Assembly (NCBI GenBank): GCA_024278655.1
Contig: JAJRSV010000018.1
Span: 1 to 11,256 of the forward strand
Direction of reading: 5' to 3'
DNA length: 11,256 nt
Origin: Bacteroidota bacterium
Lineage (GTDB): Bacteria > Bacteroidota > Ignavibacteria > Ignavibacteriales > Ignavibacteriaceae
Below the pieces are notes generated by a model, which saw only the letters and a program-made list of their open reading frames with translations, had not been told where the DNA came from and made no database searches. Each line of letters begins with the position of its first letter. The first letter of the stretch is position 1. Position numbers and translations under genes: made by a program. Shown here piece by piece: positions 1 through 7,755 of the stretch.

Positions 1-306
1 AACATTGAAGAGCGTGTGAATAAAATGATTGAAGCCGGACTCGTTAATGAAGTTAAAAATCTACTTAACGAAGGTTACAACGAAAAACTGAATTCGTTGA
101 ACACAGTCGGTTACAAAGAAATAATTTCTTACCTGAAAGGAGAATACGATTTAAATCGTGCAATGGAACTTATAAAAAGAAACACGAGAAGATATGCAAA
201 ACGTCAGATAACTTGGTTCAATGCAGATACACGAATAAAGTGGTACGATATAAAATCAAAAATCGATTTGGATAAATTGGCAGAGGAAATTGCGGGTTCA
301 TTTTAA
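1..306 (+). CDS. miaA: tRNA dimethylallyltransferase MiaA, C-terminal part (5' end outside window)
   Basis: MiaA transfers a dimethylallyl group to N6 of adenosine 37 in tRNAs that read codons starting with U. Only the last 101 codons are present; the frame is open to base 1 and ends in TAA. Family-typical C-terminal sequence is visible: an ERVNKMIEAGLVNEV helix, TVGYKE at about residues 35-40 of the fragment, and the strongly conserved RNTRRYAKRQITWF block at about residues 60-73. The P-loop and prenyl-donor part must lie upstream of the window. A GTG at 16 is an internal codon (it is Val in ERVNKM), not a start. The next gene begins 140 bp downstream behind a stem-loop, so it is probably a separate transcription unit. 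Confidence 0.95.
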   Translation, partial: NIEERVNKMIEAGLVNEVKNLLNEGYNEKLNSLNTVGYKEIISYLKGEYDLNRAMELIKRNTRRYAKRQITWFNADTRIKWYDIKSKIDLDKLAEEIAGSF

Positions 307-365
307 AAGATTTTTATTTCAACAATCATTTTTATTCGATATATTTTCGTATAGAAATTAGTAAT

Positions 366-404
366 GTTAGAAGATTAATGTTCTCTTCCGGAAAATCTTC
401 TGAC
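366..404 (+). other. Stem-loop in the miaA / HMG-CoA synthase intergenic region
   Basis: The arms GTTAGAAGATT (366-376) and AATCTTCTGAC (394-404) pair over 11 bp with a single G-U wobble. The 17-nt loop ends in its own palindrome TTCCGGAA (386-393). No T-run follows directly (the nearest, TTTTT, is about 16 nt downstream at 418-422), so it is not a textbook intrinsic terminator. It lies 42 nt before the start codon of the HMG-CoA synthase gene. It could end miaA transcripts, stabilise the operon leader, or act as a protein-binding site. The structure is seen; its role is not known. Confidence 0.45.
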
Positions 405-446
405 AAGTTAATCCATTATTTTTCCAATTAACAGGGAGAGTTAATA

Positions 447-1493
447 ATGATTGGAATAGTTGGATACGGATCCTACCTCCCGCGCTACCGCGTTAAAGTA
501 GAAAGCATTGCAAAGCAATGGGGCTCAGACCCCGAAGCTATAAAACGCGGATTAAAACTTTTCGAGAAAACCGTTCCCGGAATGGATGAAGACACAATAA
601 CAATTTCTGTAGAAGCTTCGAAGAATGCTTTGAAGCGCGCAGGGATTGATCCCGAAAAAATCGGTGCGGTTTACATCGGCTCCGAATCTCATCCTTATGC
701 GGTTAAACCGAGCGGAACAATATTGCTCGAAGCACTCGGCATAGGCAACGATGTGCATGTTGCAAGCTACGAGTTCGCGTGCAAAGCGGGAACCGAAGCA
801 ATGTACACCGCTTACAGTCTTGTTAAAGCGGATGAAATGGAATACGCTCTTGCAATCGGTGCAGACACATCGCAGGGCGCACCGGGCGATGCTCTCGAGT
901 ATTCCGCATCGGCAGGCGGCACTGCATTTATTATGGGTAAGCAAAACGTAATTGCCGAAATATTGTTCACTCATTCCTACACTTCGGATACACCCGACTT
1001 CTGGCGAAGGGAACACGAATTTTATCCGCGCCATGCCGGAAGGTTTACAGGCGAACCGGCTTACTTTAAGCACGTAGTTAATGCCGGCAAAAAACTTCTG
1101 GAAAAATCGAATATGAAACCGGAAGATTTTAAGTATGCTGTTTTCCACATGCCTAACGGTAAATTCCCGCAGATAGCCGCAAAGAAACTCGGCTTTACTT
1201 TAGAGCAGATTGAAACCGGCTGGATAGTTCCCTGGATGGGCAACACTTATTCCGGTTCTTCACCCACCGGATTATCTGCAATATTGGATGTTGCAAAACC
1301 GGGCGATAAAATATTTATGGTTTCGTTCGGTTCCGGTGCGGGAAGCGACGGTTTCATATTTAACGTAACCGATAAGATTGTTGATGTTCAGGATAAAGCA
1401 CCGAAGCTGAAAGAGATGCTCGATAATAATAAAATATATCTTGATTACGGTGAGTACGCAAAATTCAGAGAAAAAATTATTCTCAACCAGTAG
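447..1493 (+). CDS. Hydroxymethylglutaryl-CoA synthase, archaeal type
   Basis: This 348-residue thiolase-fold enzyme condenses acetoacetyl-CoA with acetyl-CoA to HMG-CoA in the cytoplasm. Similarity to the archaeal enzyme is clear from the N-terminus (IVGYGSYLPRYRV) and the SESHPYAVKP and GADTSQGAPGDALEYSASAGG blocks. Expected catalytic residues are present: Glu80 (GSES), nucleophile Cys112 (EFACKAG) and His234 (FHMPN). A glycine-rich GSGAGSD lies at 295-301. The length matches the archaeal form and is shorter than eukaryotic or Firmicutes MvaS. The ATG follows an AGGGAGAG ribosome site at 433-440. The thiolase gene starts 12 bp after its stop and a DUF35 gene follows, the archaeal mevalonate gene order, so I infer a channelling thiolase/HMGCS complex. 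Whether the product feeds mevalonate synthesis or another HMG-CoA use cannot be told from this window. Confidence 0.93.
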   Translation: MIGIVGYGSYLPRYRVKVESIAKQWGSDPEAIKRGLKLFEKTVPGMDEDTITISVEASKNALKRAGIDPEKIGAVYIGSESHPYAVKPSGTILLEALGIGNDVHVASYEFACKAGTEAMYTAYSLVKADEMEYALAIGADTSQGAPGDALEYSASAGGTAFIMGKQNVIAEILFTHSYTSDTPDFWRREHEFYPRHAGRFTGEPAYFKHVVNAGKKLLEKSNMKPEDFKYAVFHMPNGKFPQIAAKKLGFTLEQIETGWIVPWMGNTYSGSSPTGLSAILDVAKPGDKIFMVSFGSGAGSDGFIFNVTDKIVDVQDKAPKLKEMLDNNKIYLDYGEYAKFREKIILNQ

Positions 1494-1505
1494 GGAGAAT
1501 TTATT

Positions 1506-2654
1506 ATGAAAGAAGTAGCAGTAATCGGAGTTGGAATGACAAACTTCGGGGAATTATGGAACAAATCCATAAAAGATATTTTTGTTGAAGCGGCGCTTAA
1601 AGCAATCGATAATGCCGGTGTCGATCATATCGATTCGATGTACATAGGTACGATGTCCGGCGGTTTGTTCGTTGGGCAGGAACATATCGGAGCGGTAATG
1701 GCTGATTATCTCGGAATGAATCCCGTACCTGCAACACGTGTTGAATCGGCTTGTGCTTCGGGCGGAACCGCTTTCAGACAAGCTTACTTTGAAGTTGCTT
1801 CGGGAAGCAGTGAGATTGTTTTAGCAAGCGGAGTTGAAAAGATGACCGACGGTGTTGATGTGACCGCTGCACTGGCAACTGCTGCCGACCAGGAATACGA
1901 AGTTTATAACGGAGTTACTTTCCCCGGTTTGTATGCAATGATTGCAAACGCACATATGCATCAGTATAAAACCACCCGTGAACAGTTAGCGGCAGTCGCC
2001 GTTAAAAATCACAGGAACGGTAAGAACAATCCGAATGCTCAATTCAGAAATGAAATTACAATTGAACAGGTGCTTAACTCAACTTTAGTGGCTGATCCGT
2101 TAAGACTACTCGACTGTTCTCCTGTAAGCGACGGCGGAGCGGCTGTAATACTTTGTTCGATGGAACTGGCAAAACAGTTTACCGACTCCCCTGTTCGGGT
2201 TATTGCATCGGCACAGGCATCCGATACAATTTCGCTTTACGAAAGAGATAGTCTTACAACTCTTAAAGCCGTTTCAGATGCAGCTGCAAAAGCATATAAG
2301 CAAGCCGAGTTAAAACCGGACAACATAGACATTGCGGAAGTTCACGACTGCTTTACCATTGCCGAAATAGTTGTAAGCGAAGACCTCGGCTTTTTCGAAA
2401 AGGGCTGCGGCGGTGCCGCCGTTGAAGAAGGCAAGACTTCACTCGAAGGTCAGATACCAATTAACACAAGCGGCGGATTGAAATCGAAAGGGCATCCGGT
2501 CGGTGCTACAGGAATAGCGCAGATAATAGAATTATACGAACAGCTTACAGGTCAGGCAGGTAAGCGGCAGGTAAAAGATGCAAGAATAGGATTAGCACAA
2601 AATATGGGCGGCTCGGGTGCAAGTTGTACAATAAATATTCTGGAGGCAGTATGA
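1506..2654 (+). CDS. Acetyl-CoA C-acetyltransferase (thiolase), archaeal / SCP-x-like type
   Basis: A 382-residue thiolase expected to condense two acetyl-CoA to acetoacetyl-CoA and hand it to the neighbouring HMG-CoA synthase. The acylated nucleophile is Cys83 in ESACASGG. The second active-site block is EVHDCF (His280, Cys282), the signature of the archaeal/SCP-x branch rather than of bacterial PhaA/AtoB. GHPVGATG (329-336, His330) and the C-terminal GGSGAS (368-373) are also present. The start follows GGAGAA at 1494-1499, immediately after the HMGCS stop. The 3' end overlaps the DUF35 gene by 4 bp (ATGA), which implies translational coupling. Alone the reaction is nearly thermoneutral and unfavourable toward condensation; in the archaeal complex the shared CoA site on the DUF35 subunit drives transfer to HMGCS, and the same is inferred here. 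Confidence 0.9.
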   Translation: MKEVAVIGVGMTNFGELWNKSIKDIFVEAALKAIDNAGVDHIDSMYIGTMSGGLFVGQEHIGAVMADYLGMNPVPATRVESACASGGTAFRQAYFEVASGSSEIVLASGVEKMTDGVDVTAALATAADQEYEVYNGVTFPGLYAMIANAHMHQYKTTREQLAAVAVKNHRNGKNNPNAQFRNEITIEQVLNSTLVADPLRLLDCSPVSDGGAAVILCSMELAKQFTDSPVRVIASAQASDTISLYERDSLTTLKAVSDAAAKAYKQAELKPDNIDIAEVHDCFTIAEIVVSEDLGFFEKGCGGAAVEEGKTSLEGQIPINTSGGLKSKGHPVGATGIAQIIELYEQLTGQAGKRQVKDARIGLAQNMGGSGASCTINILEAV

Positions 2655-3040
2655 TTAGTCCGAAATATGCAAGAGAAATTCCTCAACGTTATCGTCTCGA
2701 AGCGGCTAAGTGTAAAAGCTGCGGTAAGATTAATTTTCCTCCCCGGCTCGTTTGTCCGAGATGCAAGTCGCGCGAATTTGAAACGGTTCGGTTAAGCAAT
2801 GAAGGAAAGATATTAACATACACGATAATAAGAGTTTCATCCGATACATTTTCGCACCAAACACCTTATGCGGTTGCAATTATCGAAACAAACGACGGAG
2901 CAAAACTGATGGCAATGATTGCAGACTCGGATTTGAATGAAATTGAAATCGGAAAGAAAGTTAAACTTGTGTTCAGAAAGATTCAGGACGAGGGAGTTTG
3001 GGGACTTCATTGCTACGGTTATAAGGCGGTATTAATTTAA
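2651..3040 (+). CDS. DUF35 zinc-ribbon / OB-fold acyl-CoA-binding protein
   Basis: A 129-residue protein with an N-terminal rubredoxin-like zinc ribbon (Cys21, Cys24, Cys35, Cys38: CKSC and CPRC) followed by an OB-fold with the typical GKILTYTII and TPYAVAIIE strands. In archaea this family bridges thiolase and HMG-CoA synthase and supplies the shared CoA-binding site, so it is a complex subunit rather than an enzyme. I chose the ATG at 2651: it is preceded by GGAGG at 2642-2646 and overlaps the thiolase stop as ATGA. A longer frame from an upstream start at 2624 would lie inside the thiolase gene and has no merit. It is the last gene of the trio; a GC-rich hairpin follows 28 bp after its stop. 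Confidence 0.92.
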   Translation: MISPKYAREIPQRYRLEAAKCKSCGKINFPPRLVCPRCKSREFETVRLSNEGKILTYTIIRVSSDTFSHQTPYAVAIIETNDGAKLMAMIADSDLNEIEIGKKVKLVFRKIQDEGVWGLHCYGYKAVLI

Positions 3041-3067
3041 GCTTCTCCCCTATCTTTTAATAAAATT

Positions 3068-3100
3068 CAGTCCCCGTCATCTCGCTTGCGGCGGGGGCTG
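3068..3100 (+). terminator. GC-rich hairpin after the HMG-CoA operon, probable terminator
   Basis: CAGTCCCCGTC (3068-3078) pairs with GGCGGGGGCTG (3090-3100) over 11 positions, two of them G-U, around an 11-nt loop. The following 30 nt are A/T-rich with T-runs at about 3113-3125 rather than directly at the stem base, so termination may be imperfect or the hairpin may protect the 3' end. The rest of the 347-bp gap between the DUF35 gene and napD (3041-3387) is AT-rich and holds, besides this hairpin, only a near-palindrome at 3172-3197. A short GTG-started frame at 3200-3397 has no recognisable features. Confidence 0.55.
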
Positions 3101-3171
3101 AAATCATAAAAAATTTTTCATTTTTCCCCGAAACTATTTTATAATTAATCAGGTTTTATTAGTTTTGATAT

Positions 3172-3197
3172 TAAATAAGATAAAATTATCTGATTTA
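3172..3197. promoter_or_regulatory. 26-bp near-perfect palindrome upstream of the nap operon, candidate operator
   Basis: The left arm TAAATAAGATAA (3172-3183) and right arm TTATCTGATTTA (3186-3197) are inverted repeats matching at 11 of 12 positions around a central AA. This is longer and more regular than chance AT-richness usually gives, and it is the only strong dyad in the region feeding napD-napA-napG-napH-napB-napF. A half-site-like TTGAT lies at 3165-3169. It is not a clean FNR/CRP box (TTGAT-N4-ATCAA). A binding site for an oxygen, NO or nitrate regulator is an inference only. Confidence 0.35.
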
Positions 3198-3387
3198 ATG
3201 TGACCGGATATAATTCAAACAGGGAAGATCATATTTTTAACGTCTCACAACATACTTTGTGCAGATATTCCCGTATCTGTTATTCACTTTCAGGCAACAC
3301 ATTCTGCTTTAATTTTTCATTAATATTTTCTCTGAAATCATTCCCCTCAATCTTTTCAACCAAAAATAATTTTAAAGGATTAAACAA

Positions 3388-3645
3388 ATGGTTATAGCAA
3401 GCATAGTTGTTAATTGTACCTCCGATCAGTTCGAAGAGATAAAAAAATGGATCGGCAAAAAGAATGAACTGGAAATTGTTCAGACCATGGATCAGAAAAT
3501 TGCCGTGGTAATCGAAGCGGACTCGACCGAAAGCGTGGCAGTAATCTCGGAAGAGATCAATTCGTTGAACGGAGTTACGAGTGTAGAGATAGTATCGCAC
3601 TTTTTCGAGGATGAAATTTTTAATTCATCCGATATACCGAACTAA
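3388..3645 (+). CDS. napD: NapD, chaperone for periplasmic nitrate reductase maturation
   Basis: An 85-residue cytoplasmic protein of the NapD family. NapD binds the Tat signal peptide of NapA and holds back export until the molybdenum cofactor is loaded. The ferredoxin-like fold is suggested by the pattern VIASIVVNC, a helix, IVQTMDQKIAVVIEAD, a second helix, and NGVTSVEIVSHFFE; the end of this pattern matches the family's usual NGVLSAxLVYHxxE. The ATG is preceded by AAAGGA at 3374-3379. It is the first gene of the cluster, 43 bp ahead of napA, whereas in Epsilonproteobacteria napD sits at the end. An acidic tail of about ten residues follows the conserved part. Confidence 0.85.
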   Translation: MVIASIVVNCTSDQFEEIKKWIGKKNELEIVQTMDQKIAVVIEADSTESVAVISEEINSLNGVTSVEIVSHFFEDEIFNSSDIPN

Positions 3646-3688
3646 AAAAGAGTAAAACAATTTTCTTCAAATAATACCGGAGAGAGTA

Positions 3689-6187
3689 ATGAGCAATTTT
3701 AACCGTAGAGAATTTATTAAACGAACCGCAGCATCAATTGCGGTCGCTTCCCTTTTCAGTTCCTGTGAGACTGAAAGGAAAGGAGCACTTAATCAATCAA
3801 GGGGCGGCGAACTTGACCCGCTTGGAATTACATGGGATAAAACCGTATGCCGTTTCTGCGGAACCGGATGCGGTGTTTTGGTCGGCAGAAAAAACGATAA
3901 AGTTGTTGCAACAAAAGGCGACCCCGATTGCTGGTCGAACAAAGGACTTAACTGTATTAAGGGTTACTTTTTGGCAAAGATACTTTACGGCAAAGACCGT
4001 CTGAAGAAACCGCTCATAAGAAAAAACGGAGAACTTGTTGAAGCAAGCTGGGACGAGGCACTCAACCTGATTGCTTCGAAATACGAGACGATACTTAAAG
4101 AGCACGGTTCCGATGCAGTTGCAATGTTTGGCTCGGGACAATGGACAATATTCGAAGGTTACGCCGCAATTAAATTTATGAAAGCCGGACTTGGTTTTAT
4201 CTCAAAGGACGGTGTCGGTTCAAACCACCTTGAACCAAATGCGAGAATGTGCATGGCAAGTGCGGTTGCTGCTTTTATGCGTACGTTCCAATCCGATGAA
4301 CCGATGGGAAGTTACGAAGACATTGAACACGCCGATACGTTTTTTACCTGGGGCGCAAATATGGCTGAAATGCATCCGGTACTTTTTTCAAGAATTATCG
4401 ATACAAAATTAAAAAATCCTGATAAGGTTAAACTTATTGACCTAGGAACACAGTACACAAGAGTTTCGGAAGAAGCCGACCTCTTTCTCGAGTTCACTCC
4501 GCAAACCGATCTGGCAATTGCCAATTACTTTGCAAACTATATTATTCAGCACAAGCTCTACGATGAAAAATTCGTTAAAGAAAATGTTGTGTTCAAAAAA
4601 GGAACGACAAACATAGGTTACGGTCTGAAGGACGGCGGAGGTGATATTCCTAAAAACGCCGGTGCTATGACGCTGATAAGTTTTGATGAATACAAGAAGT
4701 TCGTTTCGACTTATACGGTTGATTATGTATCGAAGCTTTCCGGTGTTCCGAAAGACAAACTCGAAGAAGCAGCCAAACTCATTTCGGATCCGGATAGGAA
4801 TGTTGTTTCGTACTGGACGATGGGATTTAACCAGCACACACGCGGAACGTGGATAAATCATCTTGTTTATAACATTCACCTGTTAACGGGAAAAATTTCC
4901 AAGCCGGGCAACGGACCGTTTTCGTTAACAGGTCAGCCGAGTGCATGCGGAACTGCGAGAGAGGTTGGTACGTTCGCGCATCGTTTGCCTGCCGATATGG
5001 TAGTAAAAAATGAAGAGCACAGAAAAAAAGCTGCCGAAATCTGGAAGATTCCCGTTGATAAAATAAATCCCAAACCCGGACTCCATACAATCGAAATGTT
5101 CCGTGCAATTGACAACGGGAAAATTAAATTACTCTGGGTTCAGGTTTCTAATCCCTTCCAAACATTGCCTAACTTAAACCGGTACCGGAAAGCAGCCGAA
5201 GACAGAGACGTGTTTATAATCGTTTCGGATGTTTATCCGACAAGATCAACCGAAGTTGCAGATGTTGTATTACCATCGGCAATGTGGGTTGAAAAGGAAG
5301 GGGCTTACGGCAATGCAGAACGCCGCACCCAGCACTGGAATCAGATTGTTCCGCCGCCCGGCGATGCTAAAAACGAAATATGGCAAATGTACGAAGTTGC
5401 AAAACGTTTGAAAGTCGGTGATAAAACTGTTGCCGATATAATTTACAACTTCAGCGAAGATAATTTCTATAAAGAAATGTGGGAAGAGTACCGAAGCTTC
5501 GGACTCGGTATGGGCAAAGACCTTGCACCTTATGAAGTTCTAAAGCAAGAGCACGGAGTTGTATGGCCATACGTTTACAAGGGTGAAGGCGTAAACCACA
5601 AATATGAATTCGCTTCCGTATGGAATGAGATTGAAGATACACAGGGCGATGCAGTTTCGGTTAAGTGGCGGTACAATGCAAAGTACGATCCTTATGCGGC
5701 AAAATTCATTAAAGAACATCCCGAAAGAAAATTCGAAAACGGAATTGTTTTTTATAAAGCAAAGAAAAACAATTACAGGGCTACAATACTTGCTGTTCCT
5801 TACGAACCACCTGCGGAAGTACCCGATAACGAATTTCCGTTCTGGCTTTGCACCGGACGTGTGCTTGAGCACTGGCATACCGGAACAATGACGATGCGGG
5901 TTCCCGAGTTAAGAAGAGCCATGCCCCGTGCAGTTGTAAATATAAATCCCGACGATGCAAAACGTTTGGGTATAAAACGCGGTGACCTTGTTAAAGTTTC
6001 ATCAAGAAGAGGCGAGGTTGTGTTCCCTGCCGATATTAACGGAAGAACCGTACCCAACAGAGGAAACATATTCATTCCGTTTTACGATGAAACAAGATTA
6101 GTAAACGAAATAACACTCGATCAGTACGATCCGATTTCGAAAGAACCCGATTATAAAAAATGTGCAGTTAAAATTGAGAAGGTATAA
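3689..6187 (+). CDS. napA: Periplasmic nitrate reductase catalytic subunit NapA (Mo-bisMGD, 4Fe-4S)
   Basis: An 832-residue DMSO-reductase-family enzyme, close to the E. coli NapA length (828), expected to reduce nitrate to nitrite outside the inner membrane. It has a Tat signal (RREFIKR, 6-12) and a 4Fe-4S site at Cys54, Cys57, Cys61 and Cys89, with the electron-transfer Lys91. The Mo-ligating cysteine is Cys188 in NARMCMASAV, followed by FMRTFQSDEPMG and WGANMAEMHP, a block diagnostic of NapA. The C-terminal cofactor domain carries TGRVLEHWHTGTMT and GNIFIPFYDE. The start follows GGAGAG at 3679-3684. The signal ends in LFSSC (Cys26), a lipobox-like sequence, so it may be a Tat-exported lipoprotein rather than soluble. 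The stop abuts the napG start. An assimilatory NasA is less likely because of the Tat signal, napD and the napG/H/B neighbours. Confidence 0.95.
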   Translation: MSNFNRREFIKRTAASIAVASLFSSCETERKGALNQSRGGELDPLGITWDKTVCRFCGTGCGVLVGRKNDKVVATKGDPDCWSNKGLNCIKGYFLAKILYGKDRLKKPLIRKNGELVEASWDEALNLIASKYETILKEHGSDAVAMFGSGQWTIFEGYAAIKFMKAGLGFISKDGVGSNHLEPNARMCMASAVAAFMRTFQSDEPMGSYEDIEHADTFFTWGANMAEMHPVLFSRIIDTKLKNPDKVKLIDLGTQYTRVSEEADLFLEFTPQTDLAIANYFANYIIQHKLYDEKFVKENVVFKKGTTNIGYGLKDGGGDIPKNAGAMTLISFDEYKKFVSTYTVDYVSKLSGVPKDKLEEAAKLISDPDRNVVSYWTMGFNQHTRGTWINHLVYNIHLLTGKISKPGNGPFSLTGQPSACGTAREVGTFAHRLPADMVVKNEEHRKKAAEIWKIPVDKINPKPGLHTIEMFRAIDNGKIKLLWVQVSNPFQTLPNLNRYRKAAEDRDVFIIVSDVYPTRSTEVADVVLPSAMWVEKEGAYGNAERRTQHWNQIVPPPGDAKNEIWQMYEVAKRLKVGDKTVADIIYNFSEDNFYKEMWEEYRSFGLGMGKDLAPYEVLKQEHGVVWPYVYKGEGVNHKYEFASVWNEIEDTQGDAVSVKWRYNAKYDPYAAKFIKEHPERKFENGIVFYKAKKNNYRATILAVPYEPPAEVPDNEFPFWLCTGRVLEHWHTGTMTMRVPELRRAMPRAVVNINPDDAKRLGIKRGDLVKVSSRRGEVVFPADINGRTVPNRGNIFIPFYDETRLVNEITLDQYDPISKEPDYKKCAVKIEKV

Positions 6188-6832
6188 TTGAAACGACGCG
6201 ACTTCATAAAAAGAACTATCGTATTCGGTGCAGTCGGATTTACGGCGGGCTTTTCGATGATTCAACTCGCGGAATCCGGGAAGTCATATTATTTCAGACC
6301 GCCGGGAGCATTGCCCGAAGCTGAGTTTATATCTGCCTGCATCAAATGCGGCGAGTGCATTCAGGCGTGCCCTTACGATACGTTGAAGTCAGGAAGCATT
6401 TCCGATGGAACAAGCAGTGGAACGCCTTACATCGAATTCAGGGAAACACCTTGCTATATGTGTGAGGACATTCCGTGTGTTGCCGCTTGTCCGACTGATG
6501 CGCTCGATCATAATCTGAAAGACATAACAAAAGCATCGATGGGCACGGCAGTAATAACCGACAGAGAAGCGTGCCTTTCGCTGCAGGGTATCCGCTGCGA
6601 AATATGTTACCGTGTTTGCCCGTTAATTGATAAAGCTGTTACGTTAAACAAGTACGAGCAAAAGATAACAGGCAGGCATACCGTTTTCGAACCGGTGATT
6701 CATAAAGAGTACTGCACCGGATGCGGAATCTGTGAAAACGCGTGCCCGTTGGATGAACCGGCTATTACGGTTTTGCCTTCGCAGCGCGGAGATAAATCGG
6801 GACATTATTTCTATCTAAACGAAAACGGATGA
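6188..6832 (+). CDS. napG: NapG, Tat-exported ferredoxin with four 4Fe-4S clusters
   Basis: A 214-residue periplasmic iron-sulfur protein that, with NapH, takes electrons from the quinol pool toward NapB and NapA. The N-terminus has a twin-arginine signal (KRRDFIKR, 2-9) and a short hydrophobic stretch (IVFGAVGFTAGF). Four cysteine quartets are visible: 51/54/57/61, 89/92/97/101, 129/137/140/144 and 176/179/182/186, with the irregular spacing CLSLQGIRCEICYRVC of the NapG/MauM family. The start is TTG directly after the napA stop; the ribosome site GAGAAGG at about 6176-6182 lies within the end of napA. Zero spacing implies coupled translation and near-equal supply with NapA. napH follows 8 bp later. 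Confidence 0.9.
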   Translation: MKRRDFIKRTIVFGAVGFTAGFSMIQLAESGKSYYFRPPGALPEAEFISACIKCGECIQACPYDTLKSGSISDGTSSGTPYIEFRETPCYMCEDIPCVAACPTDALDHNLKDITKASMGTAVITDREACLSLQGIRCEICYRVCPLIDKAVTLNKYEQKITGRHTVFEPVIHKEYCTGCGICENACPLDEPAITVLPSQRGDKSGHYFYLNENG

Positions 6833-6840
6833 TTGATTAA

Positions 6841-7755
6841 ATGATAAGCCGGATAAAAAATAACAGGAGAAAATTTTTAAGGAGAACAGTTCAGATTGTT
6901 GTTATCCTTATTCTCTTTTCTCCGGCGCTCGGTTATACGTTTTTCCGCGGCACTTTAATTTCGAGTACGGTGTTCGGTATTCCGTTAACCGATCCGGTTG
7001 CCGCAATCGATTATATGCTTGCAGCTAAAAGCATCTATATTCCGTTGCTTGCCGGATTCGGAATTGTTCTTTTATTTTATTTCGTTGTAGGCGGCAGGGC
7101 ATTTTGCGGATGGGTATGCCCGATCTGGCTTTTATCCGAATATTCTGCAAAACTTCATTCACGTTTCAGAATATTTAGTTATAAGCCGAACCAAAATCTG
7201 CGCTACTACCTGCTCGGCATATTTTTTCTGTTAGCACTGGTAACTTCCAAACCGGTGTTCGAGATTGTTTCACCAATCGGAATAATCAGTCAGAATATTT
7301 CGATGGGCTTTGAAATAAATCACGATGTATTCGGAAGCAGTCAGGCGCTGGAATCGGGGGTTCCTTACGGGAATATAAAAGAGAATATTCTTACCGGTGA
7401 AGTTGAATCGTTCAGAATACTTATTAACTCATCGTTATGGATAATTGCTTTATTATTTTTGATTGATGTTTTTATTTCGAAAAACTTTTGGTGTAAGTAT
7501 GTTTGTCCGGTCGGTGGATTTTATTCTTTATTGGGAAAACGATCGCCGGTTAAAATAAAAATCGATCACGATAAATGTATTCAATGCGATGATTGTTTTA
7601 ATGTATGTTTGGTGCACGAAGTTCTTAACGATCCGGTTTACGGCGAATCGGATTGGGTTAACGACGGATCGTGTACTAATTGCCTGGACTGCATAGATGT
7701 TTGTCCTGAAAAAGCACTTAATATTGGTTTTAAAATAAACAGGAGTGACAAATGA
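6841..7755 (+). CDS. napH: NapH, membrane quinol dehydrogenase subunit with two 4Fe-4S ferredoxin sites
   Basis: A 304-residue inner-membrane protein that anchors NapG and passes quinol-derived electrons. Predicted membrane segments lie at about 16-35, 65-83, 120-136 and 197-213. Two CxxxCP motifs (Cys89-Cys93 CGWVCP and Cys218-Cys222 CKYVCP) follow membrane segments on the inside, as in NapH/NosR-type proteins. The C-terminus has two 4Fe-4S sites, Cys246/249/252/256 and Cys278/281/284/288. Residues 150-195, between the third and fourth segments, form the external loop. The ribosome site before this ATG is weak, so reinitiation after napG (8 bp upstream) is likely. Its stop overlaps napB by 4 bp. 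No napC tetraheme gene is present, so NapGH would be the sole quinol link encoded here. Confidence 0.9.
   Translation: MISRIKNNRRKFLRRTVQIVVILILFSPALGYTFFRGTLISSTVFGIPLTDPVAAIDYMLAAKSIYIPLLAGFGIVLLFYFVVGGRAFCGWVCPIWLLSEYSAKLHSRFRIFSYKPNQNLRYYLLGIFFLLALVTSKPVFEIVSPIGIISQNISMGFEINHDVFGSSQALESGVPYGNIKENILTGEVESFRILINSSLWIIALLFLIDVFISKNFWCKYVCPVGGFYSLLGKRSPVKIKIDHDKCIQCDDCFNVCLVHEVLNDPVYGESDWVNDGSCTNCLDCIDVCPEKALNIGFKINRSDK

Noticed and set aside
318..345. Possible sigma70-like promoter before the HMG-CoA operon (TTCAAC, 16 nt, TATATT)
   Set aside because: The -35 matches the consensus at only half of its positions, and such matches are common in AT-rich spacer.
552..1148. 198-codon open frame on the minus strand inside the HMG-CoA synthase gene
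   Set aside because: It lies wholly antisense to a gene with intact catalytic motifs; its Cys/Arg/Phe-rich composition is that of a shadow frame.
3165..3178. FNR box upstream of napD starting at TTGAT
   Set aside because: The second half-site reads AATAA rather than ATCAA; only one half matches.
3200..3397. 65-codon GTG-started frame between the DUF35 gene and napD
   Set aside because: No ribosome site, no recognisable motif, Ser/Phe/Asn-rich composition of AT-rich spacer, and it runs over the napD start.
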